DNA of 64,000 nucleotides from Flavobacterium sp. ENC (GCF_020991415.1 NZ_JAJMOY010000002.1:248001-312000); one strand, 5' to 3'; positions 51,636 through 61,237 are shown, counted from the stretch's first letter. The notes: generated by a model not told the origin, from the letters alone. Program-made: numbers and translations.

Positions 51636-52909
51636 TTCAAAACAGTTTTAGGTTGCTCTTCTTCGAATACTATTCCTCCATAAATACTCGGAATGTTTTG
51701 ATTTTCTATGGTACCATTATAAATGTGATTCACGAAAATAGATCCTGATTCGTTGGCCAGAAATTGTTTTGTAATCACAGATCCCGAAACAGTTCCCTTA
51801 ACTTCTAGATTTCCATTACAATAGACCTGTCCTTTTATAATAGCTTCTTTTTCTAAAACAACCTGGGTCTGAAAATCGGGTTTAGTTTTGGTTTGAAAGT
51901 AACATATACTTCCTTTTACAACAGATTTTGTATCGATAAAAATTTTATTATCCATCGGATTTATTGAAACTTCGTCGGGATTATTTTTATTATCCTGAAA
52001 CAAAACCAGAGCTGAAGGATAACTTAATTTACATGCTTTTCCAACGGTTATTCTTTTAGAAGCTATAGCCTGAAAAGTGCCAATGGCTTCATCTTCAATT
52101 TCAATAATCGGAGCAATTAGAATGATATCTTTTAACAGACTTGTTCTTTTTATTTTGATTAGGGTTTCAGATTTGATGATAATGTTCCCTGTGATTGTTT
52201 TGGTTTCCAGTATAATGGGATCTTCTGAATATATTGTTTTGGTCTTTAACAGAAAAGAATTTGTAATTTTAGAACTTTTTCCCAAAGAGATATAATCATC
52301 TTCAGTAAGTGGTTTGTATTGCTTCAGGTTATAGGCAATCGATTCTAAAAGTTCTTTTTTAGGTTGTGGGAGCTCTTTTGTACTTTTTTTAATCGACCCG
52401 TAAATGAGTTGTGAACCATAATAGCTATGCCCGCCAATGTAACCTGAATTTACTCCTTGTACGGGTAAGTACGCTATACCGCGAATGGCTGTGTTACCTA
52501 CAACAGTTAATGCATTATAACTTTCCTGCAGGAATAGGGTTGGGGATTCCTCAGAATTAATAAGACCTCCTATAATAGCAGTTTTAGTGAATTTTTTTTT
52601 CCGGAATTGCGAGGTAGAAATTCCTTTTTCAAAAATGCCCCATTGTGACAAATGAATTTTAACGGTCTGATTTTCTTTTTTAATAAAATCTAATGGAATG
52701 GTATCGGTAGTAAACTCTTTCTGTTGTAATAGCGCATTGATTCCGATATCCGAAAACTGAATGTTTTCTATTGCTCCTTTTGATTGTTCTTTCATATAAA
52801 TGAAAGTATAGGCATACAAAATTAACGCAGCTAAAAGCAAAGCAATTAGTACTGAAATAAACACGGTAAACTGTAAAGCTCCGGACTTTATTTTAAACTT
52901 TAGTTTCAA
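51623..52909 (-). CDS. GspK/PilX-like pseudopilin with large beta-helical head
   Basis: 428 residues. Leader MKLKFKIKSG, then ALQFTVFISVLIALLLAALI with no Glu at +5, which is what marks GspK among pseudopilins. The long head is rich in short repeated strands (TITGNIIIKSETLIKIKRTS, VLEKEAIIKGQVYCNGNLEV, VKGTVSGSV), suggesting a beta-helix or bactofilin-like fold rather than the canonical GspK alpha domain. It could cap the filament. Assignment rests on order, leader and size, so it is moderate. Confidence 0.65.
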   Translation of the reverse strand: MKLKFKIKSGALQFTVFISVLIALLLAALILYAYTFIYMKEQSKGAIENIQFSDIGINALLQQKEFTTDTIPLDFIKKENQTVKIHLSQWGIFEKGISTSQFRKKKFTKTAIIGGLINSEESPTLFLQESYNALTVVGNTAIRGIAYLPVQGVNSGYIGGHSYYGSQLIYGSIKKSTKELPQPKKELLESIAYNLKQYKPLTEDDYISLGKSSKITNSFLLKTKTIYSEDPIILETKTITGNIIIKSETLIKIKRTSLLKDIILIAPIIEIEDEAIGTFQAIASKRITVGKACKLSYPSALVLFQDNKNNPDEVSINPMDNKIFIDTKSVVKGSICYFQTKTKPDFQTQVVLEKEAIIKGQVYCNGNLEVKGTVSGSVITKQFLANESGSIFVNHIYNGTIENQNIPSIYGGIVFEEEQPKTVLKWLY

Positions 52910-53385
52910 TCCTGAAGCATTATAAGATTTAGATTCCCTTTGTATTTGACATACACAGATTCTTTGTCACCATTTTTTAGAAAAATTTCATTTTCGGTAT
53001 CTCCAATTCTCATATACGTATTATGGCCATCAATTACAAGCATGAAAATTTTATTTTTGTCTTTTGTATCTGAAATCATTCCTTTGTAAAGGATGACAGG
53101 CCACACTACATTTTCATGATGTTGCACTGTTTTCTTTACGGTTGCAGACTTTACTTTTGAAGCCGTTTGAGGAGCATACATTTTTCCTAAAAAAGGATCT
53201 CTGTAATTGACGTTAATAGCAAAAGATTGCCTTTTCTTTATTTTCAGAGGCTTAATAGTAAATTCAGGATTGGCAGATGAAATTACCTCTTCAGTATTGG
53301 TAAAAGAAAAAACCTGATACAAAACTCCGCCCCAAACGAATAACACGATGGGGAGAAGGATGTATATGTTTTTTTTATTTTTCAT
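52906..53385 (-). CDS. GspC/PilP-like inner-membrane linker
   Basis: 159 residues. One N-terminal membrane helix (about 7-27), a flexible linker and a small beta domain. The RDPF motif (residues 62-65, VNYRDPFLGK) is the hallmark of PilP/GspC homology regions that bind the secretin. It overlaps the K-like gene by 4 bp. Expected role: connecting the inner-membrane platform to the secretin. Confidence 0.78.
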   Translation of the reverse strand: MKNKKNIYILLPIVLFVWGGVLYQVFSFTNTEEVISSANPEFTIKPLKIKKRQSFAINVNYRDPFLGKMYAPQTASKVKSATVKKTVQHHENVVWPVILYKGMISDTKDKNKIFMLVIDGHNTYMRIGDTENEIFLKNGDKESVYVKYKGNLNLIMLQD

Positions 53386-53390
53386 TAAAA

Positions 53391-54443
53391 TTATTTTCGG
53401 GCTAGTTCATTTTCAATTTTTGTAACCCTTAAAACTAAATTTTTTAAAGATTCAATTTCTTTTGTCTGTGCTTCAATTTTTTTATTTTGCTCGATGCTAT
53501 ACAGAGTTAGTTCCTCAATTTTCTGAAGTAATTTAGAATTCATTTCTCCCAGATTAATTCCGTTTTCAATAACTTCTTTTTCACTTGGAATATCTTTTAA
53601 ATGCCCTTTTTCGTTAATATGTTTTTCTACTTCTTCAAGAGTTGGCAAACTATAGTTTTTTTCAAAAACAAAATCAGACCAGCCCGTTGCCTGTACTTTT
53701 ATTTCTCTTGCTCCGATTGATCCTTCAACTGCCAGTTTGTGAGGTCCTGTGGTTGTAGTGCCAATCCCTAAACTCCCGTTTGCAGTTAAAACCATTTTTC
53801 TATTGCCATAGGAATCCCATGCAAACAAAGTTCTTGTTGTAATAGCACTTGCACTTAATCTGGAATCAAATGTCATTACAGGATCTGTTCCACTATCATT
53901 GCCTGATTCAATGGCAGCAGTTAGATATAGTGCTGACCGATTATCAGAAACGTGGTATCCGTATAAGGTTGGCATAAATTGAAGCCCAGTATTTGTACCA
54001 TTAGTAATTCTAAAATAATCCTGAGTAGCATCGCTTACTCTTAATTTTAATAATGTTTCGGAGCCATCCAGTAAAGGAGCAACTACTTCTAGATTAGCAG
54101 TAGGTGCAGAGGTACCTATTCCAACATTACCAATTTCGTTTTGCATTACTATTTTTCTCCATCCTTTCCATTCAGATTGCCATCTTCCGAAATAAAGATC
54201 ATGTGTTCCTACACCGTTAACTAAGCTGGCATAATTATTTACGTCGAAACCAAAACTTAAACCCTGATAATAATTTGCCCCTAAAGTATTGTTAGAAGGT
54301 GAAACGGCAACCCATTGCCCATTAACGTTTGAAACGGGAGCGAGGTTCGTTTCTATGTTTTTTAAAGGATAATAAGTCTGAGCGTTTACAGCACTATTAA
54401 TGAAGCTGATTAGAGTAATGATTATTGTTGTGATTTTTTTCAT
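53391..54443 (-). CDS. Secreted fibre-like protein with C-terminal coiled coil
   Basis: 350 residues: signal peptide (about 1-21), repeated short beta motifs of the phage-tail-fibre-like type (GNVGIGTSAPTANLEV; GSLGIGTTTTGPHKLAVEG), then the characteristic C-terminal segment YSLPTLEEVEKHINEKGHLK followed by a coiled coil. Such proteins are common surface fibres in flavobacteria and probably trimerise. It lies 5 bp upstream of the C/P-like gene, inside the secretion operon, so it may be a substrate or surface accessory. Confidence 0.8.
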   Translation of the reverse strand: MKKITTIIITLISFINSAVNAQTYYPLKNIETNLAPVSNVNGQWVAVSPSNNTLGANYYQGLSFGFDVNNYASLVNGVGTHDLYFGRWQSEWKGWRKIVMQNEIGNVGIGTSAPTANLEVVAPLLDGSETLLKLRVSDATQDYFRITNGTNTGLQFMPTLYGYHVSDNRSALYLTAAIESGNDSGTDPVMTFDSRLSASAITTRTLFAWDSYGNRKMVLTANGSLGIGTTTTGPHKLAVEGSIGAREIKVQATGWSDFVFEKNYSLPTLEEVEKHINEKGHLKDIPSEKEVIENGINLGEMNSKLLQKIEELTLYSIEQNKKIEAQTKEIESLKNLVLRVTKIENELARK

Positions 54444-54554
54444 TTTTTTGTTTTGTTAAATTTTTTATAGTTCTATTTTTTTTATAATGATATCAAAAAA
54501 CTGATTGATCGATTGCACTTAAAATACTATTAAGTTACCATCTGGAAAACCAAC

Positions 54555-55490
54555 TTAATTTATAGTAAAGCTAAAAACAGTACTCTTGCTGCTTTTATTA
54601 CCAGCCTGATCAAAAGACATTACATACCAGTAATAAGAACCTGATGTAAGGGTTTTTGCATAAGGGCTGGTTACTTGTTCTTTAAATTTAAGATTTGTCA
54701 AAGCACTTTCGGTGTACACATAAATGCTATCTTTTTCAACACTTCCGGCTATAGGAGTCCTGTTATATTGAAAATTAATGTCAGTTGCAGCAGTTGTGCT
54801 TTTATCGGCCGGATTTGCCAGTACAGGAGTATTTGGTACTTTTGTATCTACAACTATGTTTCTTGTTGTGTATAAAGTTTCCTTTGTTCCATTACTCGCT
54901 CTTACTTTCCAGCTAAAATTGCCCTCAGGAAAAGTATAATCAAAACTTGTTGAAGCACTGCTGTTTTCTTTAACAATCTCATTGGTGCTGTCATAAATCT
55001 GAAGCTGATATTCAGTTGCACCGATTATGGTTTGCCATGTTAATTTTTGAATGGCATTTTTCGTTATCAGATTATTACCTGGTGAAAGTAATACTACTGT
55101 ATTATTCTGGAAATCCTCGTTGTTCAAAATTTCGAAAGCACTGGATTTATAAGGAGTTTCATAGCCACTATTTACAGCTTTAACGCGCCACTCATACTTT
55201 CCAATATTCATTTGTTGGGTATAGGAAGTTTTAGTGATTAAAGTATCTAAAACAATTTCGACTGGATTTGCAAAATTAGGTTTTGCAATCTGAAGACGAT
55301 ATTTTTCGGCATTCTCTATACTGTTCCAGGAGAATGAAGCTCCGGTGGAAAACAAAACAGAGTTATTTGCCGGAGCAATTAAAGTAACTTCTTCTTTTGA
55401 AATATCATCTACAATTAAGATTTCTTCACATGAAAAAAGGGATAAAAGAAAGATAAGGGATAAAGACGTATAGAATTGAAATTTTTTCAT
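54555..55490 (-). CDS. Lipoprotein with fibronectin-III-like repeats
   Basis: 311 residues. Lipobox LFSC (Cys21). Three Ig/FN3-like repeats: about 35-125 (TLIAPANNSVLFSTGASFSW), about 130-215 (LLSPGNNLITKNAIQKLTW) and about 215-311 (ANPADKSTTAATDINFQY), each with an A-E-Y-R-L-Q-I strand or a related one. Probably an outer-membrane surface or periplasmic adhesion/scaffold protein. Codirectional with the secretion genes, 111 bp before the fibre-like gene. Confidence 0.8.
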   Translation of the reverse strand: MKKFQFYTSLSLIFLLSLFSCEEILIVDDISKEEVTLIAPANNSVLFSTGASFSWNSIENAEKYRLQIAKPNFANPVEIVLDTLITKTSYTQQMNIGKYEWRVKAVNSGYETPYKSSAFEILNNEDFQNNTVVLLSPGNNLITKNAIQKLTWQTIIGATEYQLQIYDSTNEIVKENSSASTSFDYTFPEGNFSWKVRASNGTKETLYTTRNIVVDTKVPNTPVLANPADKSTTAATDINFQYNRTPIAGSVEKDSIYVYTESALTNLKFKEQVTSPYAKTLTSGSYYWYVMSFDQAGNKSSKSTVFSFTIN

Positions 55491-55544
55491 TTAGATTTAA
55501 TTGTAGTAAATAGTAGCGTAATGAATATAAGTTGCTAAATGGAC

Positions 55545-56276
55545 TTACATATCAAAAAGACTTTTGTCTTCCTCTTTTCTGGGTACGATAGATTTGGTAT
55601 TTCCTTTGCAATTGGTGTTATCGGTCACAATATCCGCTATATACCATTTGGTTTTTGACGATTGTGCCCAGCAAAACTTACTGGATTGGTAGGCGATAAT
55701 TATTTGAGTACTGATATCTATAATGTCTGTTTTTTTACCGGACTTGTATAAAGTTATTAGATATTTCTTGTCAAGTGAATTGGTTAAATAATACGCATCT
55801 GCCTGTCTTATTTTTGTAAGTTCATCCAAAGATAACGTCACTGCAACAGCTGTAATTATTTGCGTTTTTTCAGTGTTTTGTAATAATCTTAAAACATCGG
55901 AGTTATGTTGCGAGTTTAACTCATTTACCAAACCATTTACATCTAATATTTTAATAGTGACCAGTTCAGGTTTATTAGGCAAGCTGTCAACATAAGTTAC
56001 TTTTGCCTGATTCTGATTGTATTTGGCTTTTGAGGCATAAACCTTATTTAATTGTTTATTGTAAGGAACTATATCAATAGAAACACGAATATTATTCTCC
56101 AGTTTTGGTAAGGTTCGCACCGCAAAATTATTCTCGACTCCATTTTTTATTTGAGATTGCCCGATACTTCCTAATTCAGGAGATGAAGTAGCAATTTTGT
56201 AGGTTTCATTTTTTATTTTGGTTGTTTGACAAGCGACACAAATGAGCAAAGTCAAAACAACTAATTTCTTGATCAT
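55545..56276 (-). CDS. Lipoprotein of unknown function at the head of the minus-strand secretion operon
   Basis: 243 residues with lipobox CVAC (Cys16). The mature part has alternating strands and helices (RVSIDIVPYNKQLNKVYASK; TAVAVTLSLDELTKIRQADA) and two later Cys that could pair. No family recognised. First gene of the minus-strand operon, back to back with the major pseudopilin gene. A role as secretin pilotin or outer-membrane partner is possible but unproven. Confidence 0.65.
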   Translation of the reverse strand: MIKKLVVLTLLICVACQTTKIKNETYKIATSSPELGSIGQSQIKNGVENNFAVRTLPKLENNIRVSIDIVPYNKQLNKVYASKAKYNQNQAKVTYVDSLPNKPELVTIKILDVNGLVNELNSQHNSDVLRLLQNTEKTQIITAVAVTLSLDELTKIRQADAYYLTNSLDKKYLITLYKSGKKTDIIDISTQIIIAYQSSKFCWAQSSKTKWYIADIVTDNTNCKGNTKSIVPRKEEDKSLFDM

Positions 56277-56679
56277 AATGTAAATTTTTGAAAGTTTTTT
56301 TTTACTTAAAGTGATGTTTTTCTTAATTTAATTTTAGTAAAATTTTTTTGTCAAAACTAACAAAAACCAAATTGATATTTGTTACGTTTCATGCAATTAT
56401 TTTAAAGATGACAAAAGAATAATTTACGGATTAAAAATATCTTAAAAACAAAAGATTGATCTAAGTTCCATTTTAATTTTTTTCAATTTCCTTAAAAAGT
56501 GAAAGCATTTAAAAAAGAGTTAGGAAAATATAGATTATTTATACGTTTTTTTATTTTTAATATACTGATCGTCTAGTTTTTAAATCGTTAATATTGTAAA
56601 TATTGCGCTTTGTGCAAATATAAGTTATTTCTTATTAATAAAATTCATATTTAATAAAATATTCTTCTGCAGACCTTAA
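56277..56679. other. Divergent intergenic region between the two secretion operons
   Basis: About 400 very AT-rich bases with no supported gene. Transcripts leave in both directions; the plus-strand promoter is at its right end. On the minus side several TTTTG tracts lie near 56340-56390, but no clear -7 box. Confidence 0.5.
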
Positions 56680-56708
56680 TTGTTTTCACAATAAAAAAGA
56701 TATATTTG
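56680..56708 (+). promoter_or_regulatory. Promoter of the plus-strand secretion operon
   Basis: TTG at 56680-56682, an 18-bp spacer and a perfect TATATTTG at 56701-56708, only 22 bp before the TTG start codon. Confidence 0.7.
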
Positions 56709-56729
56709 CAAAAATAAATTATACTTGTT

Positions 56730-57140
56730 TTGGATAAAAAACTATTTAAAAAACTATCTTCTTTCAATCTTCAGGAAATGCTGATTGTTTTGGCTATTAT
56801 AGGAATTTTGCTTCTAATAGCTTTACCCAACCTAATGCCATTGATCACAAAAGCAAAAAGCGTAGAGGCACAAGTACAGCTAAAAGCAATATACAATGCC
56901 GAAAAGCAGTATAATTTTATGTATTCCAAGTACAGCCCTAATTTTAATGAAATAGATTTTGAAGCGCCAAAGACCACCAAAGAAAATGGCAGTGCAAATT
57001 ATATTTACGAAATAGTACAATCTAGTGATACAGAATTTAAAGTACAGGCTACAGCAATAACCGATTTTAATGGGAATGGTATTTTTAATGTTTGGGAAAT
57101 AGATCAAAATGGTGTTCCAAAACAAATTACAAAAGATTAA
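56730..57140 (+). CDS. Major pseudopilin/pilin, GspG-like
   Basis: 136 residues from a TTG start; no ATG precedes the leader, and the basic leader MDKKLFKKLSS is needed for processing. Predicted cleavage after Ser11 gives FNLQEMLIVLAIIGILLLIA with Glu16 at +5. A head with paired strands and a D-x-N-GNGIFNVWEID loop at the C-terminus follows, the acidic loop that binds calcium in GspG-type pseudopilins. It overlaps the prepilin peptidase start (TAATG). This is probably the filament main subunit. Confidence 0.88.
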   Translation: MDKKLFKKLSSFNLQEMLIVLAIIGILLLIALPNLMPLITKAKSVEAQVQLKAIYNAEKQYNFMYSKYSPNFNEIDFEAPKTTKENGSANYIYEIVQSSDTEFKVQATAITDFNGNGIFNVWEIDQNGVPKQITKD

Positions 57141-57616
57141 TGTGGTATTTGAAACTAATTTTAGTAATAATATTTGGGGCAATTTTATATCAGGATTATA
57201 AAAATCGTTTAGTATACTGGTTTCTGTATCCAATAACTGGTATTCTGGTTTTTGCGATTCAATTATATTATATTCCGATAGAACTCGTTTTTGTAAATTC
57301 AGTGCTGAATATTTCTTTTGTTGCCTTTCTATTAGCCGTTTGCTTTATCTATCTGAAAATAAGAAGAATGTCTTTTGAAAATTCTTTAGGAATTGGCGAT
57401 GTTTTGTTTTTTATTTTTATCAGTTTTAGTTTCGCAACGGTTTCTTTTATAGTACTATTTGTTTTTGCGTTAGTATTTTCTTTACTCCTGCATTTTGTTT
57501 TTCAAAAGAAAAATCAGTTTAAGACAGTTCCTTTGGCAGGGTATATGTCACTGTTTTTTGCAGTAGTTTACATGGCTACTTTTTGTTCTGATAGTAATTT
57601 TTTATACGCCTATTAG
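57140..57616 (+). CDS. Short A24-type prepilin peptidase (GspO/PilD-like)
   Basis: 158 residues from the ATG that overlaps the pilin stop. Only the peptidase half of PilD is present: the two catalytic Asp are Asp19 in YQDYKNR and Asp87 in GIGD, within about six membrane helices. The N-terminal methyltransferase domain with its Cys-rich zinc site is absent. It should cleave the leaders of the four pseudopilins encoded beside it, which all carry Ser or Gly at -1. Confidence 0.87.
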   Translation: MWYLKLILVIIFGAILYQDYKNRLVYWFLYPITGILVFAIQLYYIPIELVFVNSVLNISFVAFLLAVCFIYLKIRRMSFENSLGIGDVLFFIFISFSFATVSFIVLFVFALVFSLLLHFVFQKKNQFKTVPLAGYMSLFFAVVYMATFCSDSNFLYAY

Positions 57617-57617
57617 A

Positions 57618-59021
57618 ATGCAAAAATTTGAAATCCCAATAGAATTCCAACAACTTGTTAAATCAGAGCAAGCCTATTATTACAGAGTAGTTCCTATCTC
57701 AGTAGACCAAAAAACAGTTTTGCTTAAAACAGATACCGCTGACCTTCAAAGTTTGCAGAATGAACTTAGCGTTTTATTGCCTTTTCCTGTTCAGTTAGAA
57801 GCCGACACCACTGAAAATATAAATCGATACTTAAGTACTAATTATCGGAAAACAGCTTCTAATAATGTTTCGGATATACATTATACTGTTGATTTTTTAG
57901 AAAAAATAGTTCTCAATGCCAAAGAAATAGGAAGCAGTGATATTCATTTTGAACCGTTTGAAAAAAGAGCACGTGTACGTTTTAGATTAGATGGAAAATT
58001 AAAAGAACAGTTTCATATTACAACAGAAGAATATCCTGTAATTGTAAACAAAATTAAAATCAGGGCGCAACTTGACATTTCCGAGAAAAGGTTACCGCAA
58101 GATGGACGTATTACAATTACAACAGATTATGAGGATTTTGATATCCGTGTGTCGGTATTACCCACTTTACATGGAGAAAAGGTTGTATTGCGTATTCTTA
58201 GCAAAGACACCAGTCATATTGATATTAATGCTTTGGGATTTACAGCTAAAGAGTTAAAAACCTATTTGCAAAATATAAAACGTCCAAATGGTATCGTTCT
58301 GATTTCAGGCCCGACAGGATCGGGGAAAACAACGACATTATATGCGACTTTAAAAAAACTAAACCTTCCCGATACTAATATCTTAACAGTTGAAGATCCA
58401 ATAGAATATACTCTGGATGGTATTATTCAGGTACAGTTAAAAGAGAATATTGGACTTGATTTTCCAACCACTTTGCGTACTTTCCTGAGACAGGATCCGG
58501 ATATTATTATGGTGGGTGAAATTCGGGATGTAAATACCGCCAATATGGCCATTCGTGCCGCTTTGACCGGGCATTTGGTGCTTTCGACGATTCATACCAA
58601 TTCGGCCTGGGCGACAGTTTCGAGATTAATAGATATGGGAATTCCGTCTTTTTTAATAGCCAGTACCTTGAATATTAGCGTAGCACAACGTTTGGTTCGT
58701 AAATTATGTGAGTTCTGCAAAAGGGAAGAAGATATAGAGACAGCTATTTTCCCGACTGGTTTTGAGATTCCTAAAAATATTTCTAAACATTATGTTGCGG
58801 TAGGTTGTGAGCATTGCTATCACACGGGTTATTCAGGCAGAAAAGCCATTTACGAAATTTTACCAATTGGATCAGAATTAGCCGCATTGATAAAAAGCAA
58901 TCAAATTGATATTGATTCTTATATCGAAGAAAATGATATTTTCACACTAAAACGCAATGCCCTATCACTAATAAATGACGGAATTACTTCGATAGATGAA
59001 GTTTTTTCTTTACTCTTATAA
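57618..59021 (+). CDS. gspE: Assembly ATPase GspE/PilB
   Basis: 467 residues. A reduced N-terminal domain (about 1-75), then the N2E and C-terminal RecA-like domains. Walker A is GPTGSGKTT (231-239), the Asp box includes EDPIEY, Walker B is DPDIIMVGE (293-301), and His boxes GHLVLSTIHTN. The tetra-Cys zinc site is intact (Cys364, Cys367, Cys397, Cys400). It powers pseudopilus assembly. There is no PilT-type retraction ATPase in view, which favours a T2SS-like rather than twitching system. Confidence 0.94.
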   Translation: MQKFEIPIEFQQLVKSEQAYYYRVVPISVDQKTVLLKTDTADLQSLQNELSVLLPFPVQLEADTTENINRYLSTNYRKTASNNVSDIHYTVDFLEKIVLNAKEIGSSDIHFEPFEKRARVRFRLDGKLKEQFHITTEEYPVIVNKIKIRAQLDISEKRLPQDGRITITTDYEDFDIRVSVLPTLHGEKVVLRILSKDTSHIDINALGFTAKELKTYLQNIKRPNGIVLISGPTGSGKTTTLYATLKKLNLPDTNILTVEDPIEYTLDGIIQVQLKENIGLDFPTTLRTFLRQDPDIIMVGEIRDVNTANMAIRAALTGHLVLSTIHTNSAWATVSRLIDMGIPSFLIASTLNISVAQRLVRKLCEFCKREEDIETAIFPTGFEIPKNISKHYVAVGCEHCYHTGYSGRKAIYEILPIGSELAALIKSNQIDIDSYIEENDIFTLKRNALSLINDGITSIDEVFSLLL

Positions 59022-59062
59022 AAAAAATAAAACAGCAAAATCTCACGATTTGATATCTTTTC

Positions 59063-61237
59063 ATGAAAAATATAATCACTTTACTTTTACTATTCGTATT
59101 TCAGCTTTCATTTTCACAGGAGAACAGGATCCAGCAACTCAAAAACAACATTGAGTCTATTACAGCTGATGCGCCGGGACTCAATGAGAGAGTTAACGTT
59201 AATATTAAAGAGGCTTCTTTATCCGGTTTTTTGTTAGCCGTTTCTCAGATTCATAAATTAAATATCAGTGTTGCTCCTAATTTAAGTCAGATTAACATTG
59301 TCAATAATTTCTCTAATGTAACAGTTGGCGATTTATTAATTTTTTTATGTAAAGAATACAATCTGACGATTGAATTTACAGGTAATATTTTATCCGTAAA
59401 AACATATGAGAAACCATTAGAAACTCCCGTAGTAAAAGCTATTGATGTCATTTATTACGCAGATGGTAATTTGCTTTCTTTAAATCTGAAAGAAGACAAA
59501 TTGTATGATGTGTTTCGAAAAATAATGGATGAAAGTGCCAAAAATCTGGTCTTTGCTCCCGGTTTGGAAAATCAATTGTTAACGGTTTATATTAAAAATA
59601 TGCCTTTTGATGCCGCTTTGAATAAACTCGCATTTGCAAATAATTTAAGCGTTACCAAAACAAGGGATAATTTTTACGTTTTTGATAAACTTGAAGGAAA
59701 TTTTACTCCTGAAGCAGGGGATGTAAATGCAGCTATCAGACAAAACAAACCGCAGCGCTCCAGAAAATCTAATTTCTTTTTTACGGTAGTAGATAAAGAA
59801 AAAAAACTGCTGGATGTGGATTTTGAAAATACACCAATTTCAAGTATTGTATATGACATAGGGCATGAACTTGATGTTGACATGTTTATTTCAACTCCTT
59901 TAGAGAATGCCGGCAATGCCACTGTAAAAGCGAAGAATATTACTTTCGATGCTTTGCTGATAAAATTGTTTGAAACGAAGCTGGAAGGTAATTCAGCTCA
60001 AAACAATAATTCCTCCCAGCAACAATACAATACTAATTCAGGCAACAATTCTGCAGTCTCTTCCGGATCGGGTTCTTTTACTTTTATGAATAGTGGTTCC
60101 ATTTATTATTTCGGAACAAAGGAACAATTAGTGGTAAGAAACATAAAATCGATTCCGTTGATGTATCGCTCTATCGAAATTTTGAGTGATCCGTCAAAAG
60201 AGGGCAGAAGTGCAGGGCGATTAAATAATAATAACGGAAACAATTTTTCTAATTATAATTCATCTGATTCGAGAATGAATTCTAATAATCAGAATCAAAA
60301 TAATTTTTCAAATAATTCAGCTTCGTCTTCTTCCGGCAGTAATCCTTCAGAATCCATTTTGAAAATTATTCCCGACGAGGTTAAAAAAGATCTGGATATT
60401 AAAATAGACAAGGAACTTAACAGTTTTATCGTTAACGGACCAGCGGCCAATATTGAACGATTTGAGTCTTTTATAAAATATATTGACAAATCAGTACCCG
60501 TTATTCTAATTGAAGTGATGCTTTTAGAAGTAAACCGTTCAGCCACTGTGGAAACCGGAATAAAAGCAGGTATCGGAGATAAACCGGTGACCACTTCCGG
60601 AACAGTTTTCCCTACCGCCGATATTAATTTGGGCGCCAAAACAATCAACAGTATTATCGAAGGGTTTAATGGATTTGGCTCGTTAAATATTGGAAAAGTA
60701 GTGCCTAATTTTTACTTGAGTCTTAAAGCAATGGAAACGAATGGTAATTTAAAAATTCGCTCTTCCCCAAGATTATCAACGTTAAATGGTCATAAAGCCT
60801 ATTTGTCTATTGGAGAAACAACGTATTATGTGGTAACGAATCAAAATTTTTACGGGTCGCAGATTCCACAAGCTTCAGAAGTTAAAAATTACCAGCCCAT
60901 TGATGCGGAATTATCGGTAACCATTATGCCATTGGTATCCGGTGACGGACAAATTACAATGGACATTAAAGTGATTCAATCCAGTTTTAATGGACAAAAA
61001 GTAGATAAAGATGCGCCTCCGGGAATCAATTCACGGGAATTTACCTCAATCATTAGAGTAAAAGATCAGGACTTAATTGTATTGGGAGGATTAGAAGAAT
61101 CCGTAAAAAACGATTCCGGAACCGGAGTACCTTTATTATCCAGAATTCCAATTCTTAAATGGCTTTTTAGTTCGCGAAAACGTGAAGATTCTAAGAAAAA
61201 ATTAAGCGTATTAATTAAACCAACCGTTATTTATTAA
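59063..61237 (+). CDS. gspD: Outer-membrane secretin (GspD/PilQ)
   Basis: 724 residues. Signal peptide about 1-19. Three STN/N0-like modules follow one another (about 41-112, 130-208, 245-360); the third is interrupted by a Ser/Asn/Gln-rich insert at 310-343. A second Asn/Ser-rich tract occupies 387-430. Then one N-domain (about 433-475) and the secretin core with the C-terminal signature GVPLLSRIPILKWLF (688-702). The length and the three stacked N0-like modules are unusual. The stop overlaps the next ATG. Confidence 0.93.
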   Translation: MKNIITLLLLFVFQLSFSQENRIQQLKNNIESITADAPGLNERVNVNIKEASLSGFLLAVSQIHKLNISVAPNLSQINIVNNFSNVTVGDLLIFLCKEYNLTIEFTGNILSVKTYEKPLETPVVKAIDVIYYADGNLLSLNLKEDKLYDVFRKIMDESAKNLVFAPGLENQLLTVYIKNMPFDAALNKLAFANNLSVTKTRDNFYVFDKLEGNFTPEAGDVNAAIRQNKPQRSRKSNFFFTVVDKEKKLLDVDFENTPISSIVYDIGHELDVDMFISTPLENAGNATVKAKNITFDALLIKLFETKLEGNSAQNNNSSQQQYNTNSGNNSAVSSGSGSFTFMNSGSIYYFGTKEQLVVRNIKSIPLMYRSIEILSDPSKEGRSAGRLNNNNGNNFSNYNSSDSRMNSNNQNQNNFSNNSASSSSGSNPSESILKIIPDEVKKDLDIKIDKELNSFIVNGPAANIERFESFIKYIDKSVPVILIEVMLLEVNRSATVETGIKAGIGDKPVTTSGTVFPTADINLGAKTINSIIEGFNGFGSLNIGKVVPNFYLSLKAMETNGNLKIRSSPRLSTLNGHKAYLSIGETTYYVVTNQNFYGSQIPQASEVKNYQPIDAELSVTIMPLVSGDGQITMDIKVIQSSFNGQKVDKDAPPGINSREFTSIIRVKDQDLIVLGGLEESVKNDSGTGVPLLSRIPILKWLFSSRKREDSKKKLSVLIKPTVIY

